Part shown: in pieces, positions 58,691 through 64,000 of the stretch | Layout of the letters: every line of letters starts with the position of its first letter | Position numbering within the stretch: the stretch's first letter is position 1 | From: Paramarasmius palmivorus | Lineage: Eukaryota > Basidiomycota > Agaricomycetes > Agaricales > Marasmiaceae | DNA: 64,000 nucleotides | Direction of reading: 5' to 3' | Assembly (NCBI GenBank): GCA_037176845.1 | Contig: JAYKXP010000049.1 | Coordinates: 310,001 to 374,000, forward strand | Notes under the pieces: generated by a model | Database searches by the model: none | The model's input: only the letters and a program-made list of their open reading frames with translations | Told to the model about the DNA's origin: nothing | Made by a program: the position numbers and the translations under genes

Positions 58691-59589
58691 GTATCTTTTC
58701 CTCTAAGCCATCCGTTTTAATAACCGAACCTACTGGTTTGGCCTCTTGGTCGAGCTCACACTTACTCTCAACGTTAATTGATCCAGGTTACAACCTCACA
58801 CTTCTGAGTTTCCAAGCGGGTTTCTAATACTTCCAACAGCTTGAAAGGTGAGGCTTAGACTTCTGTGAAATTACTGCCCTGCTGACGATGTTCAAGGGTC
58901 CAGGAGTGGACCAGGGCGGGTAAGTAAGCCATGTGTTCTCTTATTCCAATCGCTATGTCCCGACAGCTGTCGTGTTTGACATGTCTCCGCATAGCATACA
59001 GGTAGAGTGCCTTTTTCAAGATAAACCAGTTAAATGAACAGGCGAACTAGCCCGCCTGGTGTACAGGTTGACAAGTATACTCATAATATGCACACTGAGA
59101 CTCGGACGCGGCTTTGAGATTATGGCATATTCAGTCATCCGCACCCTTATTCCGTGTCTTCTGCAAGTGAGTCGTTGATCCACTACTGCATTGTTAATGC
59201 CTGATCATCAAGATTGTTATCGTTCTTTGCGGTCACTGTATCCCGCTGCCACTCAAGACGCTCTCTGTGCTTCTGTACATAGCAACACCAAGGCCGCTTA
59301 TCTGGTAGAGGTTGAGCACTCTGACTTGCCCAATTCCATCGTGCCTATTGTTCTGATGTGCTGTCAATGATGCATGATGTGCCTACCTCCTTCCGACTAC
59401 AACATTCGGTAATCGCAGGCTCACGGCGCCACATATCGGAAGTTGCGAATGGGCCCTTTTACTCCCATCATTCATTCTGAATTCTGCCGCGGCGCTCCGG
59501 ACGGTGTCATCTTATTCGCGCAGCATTTTCCACACGAAAGGGTGACTTAACTACTGTAAAAAACCTCTTGGCTTTTGCGACTCGGGAGG
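58691..59589. other. Intergenic, no gene recognised
   Basis: About 900 bp of mixed sequence without a supportable coding or RNA gene on either strand. Confidence 0.35.
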
Positions 59590-59595
59590 TATAAA
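59590..59595 (+). promoter_or_regulatory. TATA box of the small secreted peptide gene
   Basis: TATAAA, 59 bp upstream of the ATG at 59649. Confidence 0.55.
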
Positions 59596-59648
59596 GTCAC
59601 TGTGGAGCCTGCACCTCGAGCCCAGTATCGAATATCCCGAACAACAGC

Positions 59649-59830
59649 ATGCAGTTCAAGCTCAACTTTGTCATTGCACTCTTTCTGGCGGTCACCGTCA
59701 TCGCCTCTCCAACTCCAGCTCAGAATGAAGAACAGGGTAAGACATCCTAACGTCTAATTAGGCTTGAAATTGACAGTCAGGTACTTCAATTCTAGGCTCT
59801 GACAGTTGTTTCGCTCCCCCCTGCCCTTGA
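59649..59830 (+). CDS. Small secreted cysteine-containing peptide
   Basis: Exon 1 (59649-59736) encodes a textbook signal peptide, MQFKLNFVIALFLAVTVIAS, followed by PTPAQNEEQ. A short intron (gtaaga...) leads to exon 2, which ends at TGA 59828-59830. Two AG acceptors 15 bp apart (ending at 59780 and 59795) both keep the frame, giving mature tails ending GSDSCFAPPCP with or without GTSIL in front, so precursors of 45 or 40 residues. Predicted cleavage after ...VIAS would leave a peptide of about 20-25 residues with two cysteines five residues apart, capable of one disulfide. A TATA box lies 59 bp upstream. I do not recognise a family; size and layout resemble small secreted proteins of mushrooms. 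Expression evidence would be needed to be sure. Confidence 0.55.
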
Positions 59831-60316
59831 ACGGACATAACAGTCTCTTACCGTCTCAGGTTCGTCGATCATGACCCCAAAGTACTAGCCTCGCTAACGC
59901 CTTTGCAGTCGTCCGTTCAGGGTCATACGCTAGTCGTGTGGCGGCTGTCGATCATTAAATCTCAATATCCAATCTATGTATTCTCTCCCGTGGTTGTATC
60001 CTGCGCGGCTGCGCTTGAATGATATTATTCTATTGAACATGTCTACTCTGTGCAAATATCACGTTTCGTATCCGTCGTAAGCTTCAAGTCGCCTCACAGA
60101 CAGTAGTAGCACCTACAATCAGACAGTCCGCGCACGAGATCACTGCATTGCCCAGTAGCTTCAATGGAAAAGTACAATTTTATTGTACTGTAAAAAAGGC
60201 GTTAAATAGTAGAATTGTATATAACTACTCGAAATAGTCTTATATTGTGGAGATTTGTTTCATGTAGACCGCTGTTACACTTGAGTTAGCGACGCTGGTT
60301 GCGGAAGGGTAGACTA
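59831..60316. other. Intergenic with a perfect short hairpin
   Basis: AGTACAAT-TTT-ATTGTACT at 60171-60189 is a perfect 8-bp inverted repeat with a 3-nt loop. AT-rich flanks, no gene. Confidence 0.4.
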
Positions 60317-61245
60317 CTACATACCTGGATTCGGATCTTTCCCTTTCCTCTCCTGCCACCATTCTAGCCAGCAACTATCGCCTCCCAGTCTGTCGGGAGC
60401 ATAGCATGCCAACTCGAACGTCAAAAGCTGGTCCCACTTGCAGTCGAACTGTTGCCACCAGTCCACGACTTGACCACTACCAGGAGTGACACGAATCTCA
60501 GTCAAGGTCGATGTCACGCGTGGTTTTGTGGAATAGGACAGTGTCCTTGTGTTGAGAGGAAGAGAGGAATCAAGTCGGTGAAGCGACAGCAAGAAAGGGC
60601 GAGATGTGCTATTGGTACTGGCGTTGACAGGAAAGTGGACGTGTAATTCACATTTTTCCATCCCGTAGTCAACTGTCCGGAATTGGAACAGTGTAGAGAC
60701 CTGACGAAAGTTAGTACAGTGCCGAATCTGCGTTAACAATCTGTACATACCGAATCGGTCACTTGAACCCGCCTCTCTTCAGGGCTAACGAGTCCTCGGC
60801 TACTCATGTAGCGCAAGGGGTCGTCATCAAATGTGAATCTGGGTTTCTCGCTATCGACCTGTTGAATGACCTGGGGAAAGTTGACGAATTCCCGATAGAC
60901 AGGCGGTACAGGGCGTGTGATGTTGTCCATTCCGATGAATGGACTTGGGCGACGAAGCAGGTGAATGTTTTCGTTGGTGACGGACGTTATTGGGTCGACA
61001 CATTCCTCGTTGAGCTTGGAAGATGCGAGAAAGATAGCGCAGTTGATGCAAACGGAGAGAAGTGACACGATTATGGCCCAGAAAGACAGGGATGAATTTC
61101 CACAACGTCGTTGACATTGAGTACATAGATGTTGGTCATGCTCGTCAACAGGGTACTTCAGTCGTAGCTCTTCGTTGCTATCCAGGTCATCCGAGCTCGA
61201 CGAAGGTTCTGAAGAAACCAGAGAGTAACGGGGGGACGTGGGCAT
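60317..61245 (-). CDS. Type II single-pass membrane orphan, Agaricomycete-specific
   Basis: Two exons (60751-61245 and 60317-60700) with a 50-bp consensus intron give 292 residues. The cytosolic N-terminus is Ser/Asp-rich (MPTSPRYSLVSSEPSSSSDD) and contains CTQCQRRC. A membrane anchor follows near residues 53-75 (LSFWAIIVSLLSVCINCAIF). The rest should be lumenal or extracellular and has a conserved-looking beta-rich core: VSTLFQFRTVDYGMEKCELH, LHVHFP, and a late cysteine pair, FELACYAPDRLGGDSCWLEW. NAS and NST sites could be glycosylated. I have seen this architecture often in mushroom genomes without a function. It is divergent from the seven-helix gene at 62025. Confidence 0.8.
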
Positions 61246-62024
61246 GGTTGAAATGTGCGGATCCTGGATCCCGCGCGTTCAGGGGCGCTCATTTATCCCC
61301 AAAGCTTGTGTTGGTACCTATGATCACAGAATGGGGTACTAGTGGCGCAAGTAAATGGGTGACAGGAATAGAAGAGTGCATGTTGCAAGCATGTTGAGTT
61401 CAACTTATTCGGAAGCTGCCGGATACAACTGCCGGCCGACTCGGAATTCACTCTCGCTCGAACCACCACTTGAACTCAATCGCGAACCTCAGGCCTCATC
61501 CTGTGCCTTTCCTGCTTTCGCCGCCAAGTCCGATATGTGGTAACAAGTGTCAAACGCCACCAATTGTTAGACATACACATATGCTTGGAAGGGGAGTTAC
61601 CGCAAGCCGCATCGTCCAAAACTACCATTTTCTTGTGCAGAGATCAGTAAGCACTGTCGAATTTCAAGGACGTTTAACATTCTAAACGTGAACAGGTTAC
61701 AGTATCAAGATAGCTCGCATCATTGATCGCGGTCAAAGAACGCTACACACTATCATATGGTTCATGTCCAACAAAATGATCCTCCCTGTCAAAGTTTACA
61801 TCAATTGGTTGTTTGTCGGGCGTTTTCTTCGTGTTGGTTCAGCTGACACAAAGTTTGAAATGTGGACTTGCTAGAACAGCTCTACGCCTGGTCATCCGAG
61901 TACAATATAATGCACGGAATAGAAATGAGTCCGTTAGCAAGCGGACGCTGAGCACCTCTCTTCCAGCCCTTCAATCCACACTCACTTCAGCGCTCTCTTC
62001 CCAACCTCTGCTATCGAACGCGCA
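61246..62024. promoter_or_regulatory. Divergent intergenic region
   Basis: It separates the type II membrane orphan (-) and the seven-helix gene (+). Open frames here have no features. Confidence 0.35.
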
Positions 62025-63306
62025 ATGCCTCCGACGTTTATACCAGATCCTGCGTGGGTACCTCCCGAAGATGGTGTCCAGTCTATTTCCCATATCAAGG
62101 AACGAGCCTGGCTCGTTGGAACCATCTTGACTGGCGTTGGATACGGGATCGTGGTCACCTTGACTATCCTATGTATCAGTCCACTTCTGAAAGGATTCAG
62201 GGGCCACCAAAGGGATAACCTTAGGTTGTTCTCTCTTATCTTCGTTACCCTTCTCTTCCTCTGCGCAACAATGTTCATGGCCGGCGATTCGACTATGGCC
62301 CAATATAGTTTCGTGGATTATCGCCTATACCCAGGGGGCCCAGGTGAGCCGCTGTGTAATCTCCTCTCACCGAAAAAAGTCTAATCGGCTTTCCAGCGGC
62401 CTTTGAGAATGATAAGTTCTGGATTCCAGTTTCGGAAATCGGCAATGTTTCGTTTGTAGTTTCGAACTGGCTGGCCGACCTGGTGGTGGTGAGCACAATC
62501 TCCTCTTGCATGCGATACTTCCAATTCAACGATCTTGCACAGGTTTGGCGATGCCTAGTAGTTTTCAAAGGAAGCAGAGTTCCTTTCTGGGCTATTTGCA
62601 TATACCCATGCGTGGCCTACGCCGTTTCGTGGGGTAAGTTCCCGGTCCGTGAAGAGTTTGCTCGAGCTAACTCGTTCCCAAAGTCTTTGGCTTGTTGTGG
62701 TTGGTCCAAATTTCCGCGACATCTCCATGGAACGCAAAATTCAACTTCACTCTTTACTACTTCTGGGCTTCCTTTATTCTCAACGTCACCATGACCATTG
62801 CCATTGTGTCACGGCTAATGGTGTACAGGTACAGGATCACTAAAGTTATGGGGAACCGACATGGTCGACAATATACCAGTATCGCGTCGATGATTATTGA
62901 ATCATCTTTGCTCTATACATCCTTCCAACTCCTCTTCATCATAACATTCGCCACCGAAAATCCCATTCAATCACTCTTCTTACAGCCCTTATCTCAAGTC
63001 CAAGTGAGTCGTGATTGAAATATGTGAACATAACTCAGCTAACGCTACCGATAGTGCATATCACCACTCCTCATCATCTTCCGTGTCACATGCGGTCATG
63101 CTTGGACTACCGCGACAAGCACTCAAATCTTCCAGTCTCGCCCCAGTCAGGAGTTAACTCGTATGAAAGTATCTCAGTCGAGTCGTTCATACGGTAGTCA
63201 GCAAGACTCCTTCACGCGAGAACCGATGAAGTTTGCTCCACCAGAAGATTTCAACAGTGCTGGGCAATCGGAAACTCTGTTGACTCTTTCTACACAGCGC
63301 GGCTGA
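62025..63306 (+). CDS. Seven-helix membrane protein, Agaricomycete-specific family
   Basis: Five exons starting 62025-62343. Helices in order: ERAWLVGTILTGVGYGIVVT, LRLFSLIFVTLLFLCATMFM, VVSNWLADLVVVWRCLVVFK, VPFWAICIYPCVAYAVSWVF, FNFTLYYFWASFILNVTMTI, SIASMIIESSLLYTSFQLLF, then a last helix rebuilt across the intron after QPLSQVQ (CISPLLIIFRVTCGHAW). The SNWLADLVVVWRC and MIIESS blocks parallel DMLLVWR and IVVES of the 31697 gene, so both belong to the same broad superfamily though clearly diverged. The C-terminal tail is Ser/Thr/Gln-rich. Ligand and signalling partner unknown. Confidence 0.85.
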
Positions 63307-63713
63307 TTTATACCCCTTGTCCTTAATTTATTATTACGACCTAGCTATGTGTGTCATGTATATATATCCTGGAGGATAATGATCGTTCGTGTTTGAATAG
63401 ATAGATAGATCATGATGTGAGTCAAATGTACATGTGAGCTGACGAGTTAAATTTGTTTTCCCTCCTCCATCTCCGAATACGACATGCGACCCCATGCGAC
63501 CCAGTGCGACCCAGTACACGACCCAGCTCGCTAGGAATGAATAGATGGGAACAGAGACTCTGTATAGAAATGCTCATGAGTCCCCACTCATGAGCTTCAA
63601 ATTCAATGATCCCTCTAGTACTACCTACGTTTTTGACCTTCTTTTTCCTCCCCCTGGTCAGCGCCGTCATACAAGCATACCACGGACTCGAGACACCCCT
63701 CACAAAGACAATT
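63307..63713. other. Intergenic with a short tandem repeat
   Basis: Contains the ~10-bp repeat at 63484-63525 and the promoter of the edge gene. A gatagatagata run lies at 63399-63410. Confidence 0.4.
63484..63525 (+). repeat. Imperfect ~10-bp tandem repeat (atgcgaccc)
   Basis: Four imperfect units built on (a)tgcgaccc: catgcgaccc, catgcgaccc, agtgcgaccc, agtacacgaccc. Confidence 0.7.
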
Positions 63714-64000
63714 ATGGCACCTGAAGAAGTCATTACAACTGGCACTGTTGATTTTGTCGTGGGCGAACGCGTTTTTCAGACTTGGTACAGGATTGTTGGA
63801 GATCTAAAGAACAGCAAAAGGCGTCCTTTAGTCACGCTTCATGGCGGCCCAGGAGTACGTTCATCTCGCTTTATCCGTGAGCCTGCCGCCTAATGAAGTT
63901 ACCAGATGAATTATGTCTAGTGTGTAGCCTCTTCAATTTTCGTTGCGTTGAATGTTTGTTTGACCCTCAGCTCTGTGCAACCAGTATGAAGTGAGTTCAT
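63714..64000 (+). CDS. Proline iminopeptidase-like alpha/beta hydrolase (5' part only)
   Basis: The first exon reads MAPEEVITTGTVDFVVGERV, then TWYRIVGDLKNSKRRPLVTL and HGGPG, ending at a donor (gtacgt) at 63856. The HGGPG loop forms the oxyanion hole in proline iminopeptidase and L-amino-acid amidase relatives (S33), and the surrounding pattern is characteristic. The expected next block (SHDYLxPL-like) is not visible in the remaining 145 bp, so either the following intron is long or exons lie beyond the edge. A longer reading from 63606 would add a hydrophobic leader, but most relatives are cytosolic and start near MAP. Confidence 0.7.

Overview
This is a gene-dense stretch of nuclear DNA from a mushroom-forming basidiomycete (Agaricomycetes). 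The evidence is genes on both strands split by many 42-70 bp introns with GT-AG (occasionally GC-AG) ends, and protein families I know mainly from Agaricomycetes: DUF6535, DUF6534, an N-terminally diverse MYND-finger family, a pseudokinase-like orphan family, several lineage-specific multi-pass membrane proteins, and a HET-domain protein. I see no rRNA, confident tRNA, CRISPR array or intact transposon. Gene models were spliced by hand; for the best of them the exon lengths sum to a multiple of three and rebuild family motifs across every junction.

Left part (1-13 kb): a MYND-finger protein running off the left edge; a divergent GT15 mannosyltransferase; a serine/proline-rich orphan; then a 5 kb, 17-exon gene (6592-11581) for a 1389-residue secreted protein made of six tandem hydrophobic modules, five of which carry the same 86-nt exon. 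A truncated, frameshifted membrane-protein copy follows at 12.3-13.1 kb.

Middle (14-33 kb): a DHA1-type MFS transporter; a single-exon HET-domain protein; an Agaricomycete orphan with a kinase N-lobe-like segment, flanked by a diverged direct repeat; a DUF6535 membrane protein ending in decaying WW repeats; a DH-PH RhoGEF with a 5'UTR intron; a HIT-family nucleotide hydrolase; and a seven-helix membrane protein.

Right-middle (33-50 kb): a cytochrome P450 whose ExxR and haem-loop motifs each depend on an 8-nt micro-exon; a DUF6534 membrane protein with a 7-nt micro-exon; an aldo/keto reductase; an anion:cation-symporter-type MFS transporter with 13- and 23-nt exons; a secreted fungalysin (M36) metalloprotease; and a Rab18-like GTPase.

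Right part (50-64 kb): an F-box protein; a basic disordered orphan; the mitochondrial inner-membrane dynamin Mgm1/OPA1; a small conceptual protein; a 40-45 residue cysteine-containing secreted peptide; a type II membrane orphan; another seven-helix protein; and the first exon of a proline-iminopeptidase-like hydrolase at the edge.

Functionally the window mixes housekeeping genes (Mgm1, Rab18, HIT, GT15, RhoGEF) with genes for environmental interaction (secreted protease, P450, AKR, two transporters, secreted repeat protein and peptide, HET). The P450, AKR and MFS genes lie within 12 kb, but there is no core biosynthetic enzyme, so I do not call a biosynthetic cluster. The least explained items are the six-module secreted protein, the secreted peptide and the motif-splitting micro-exons.
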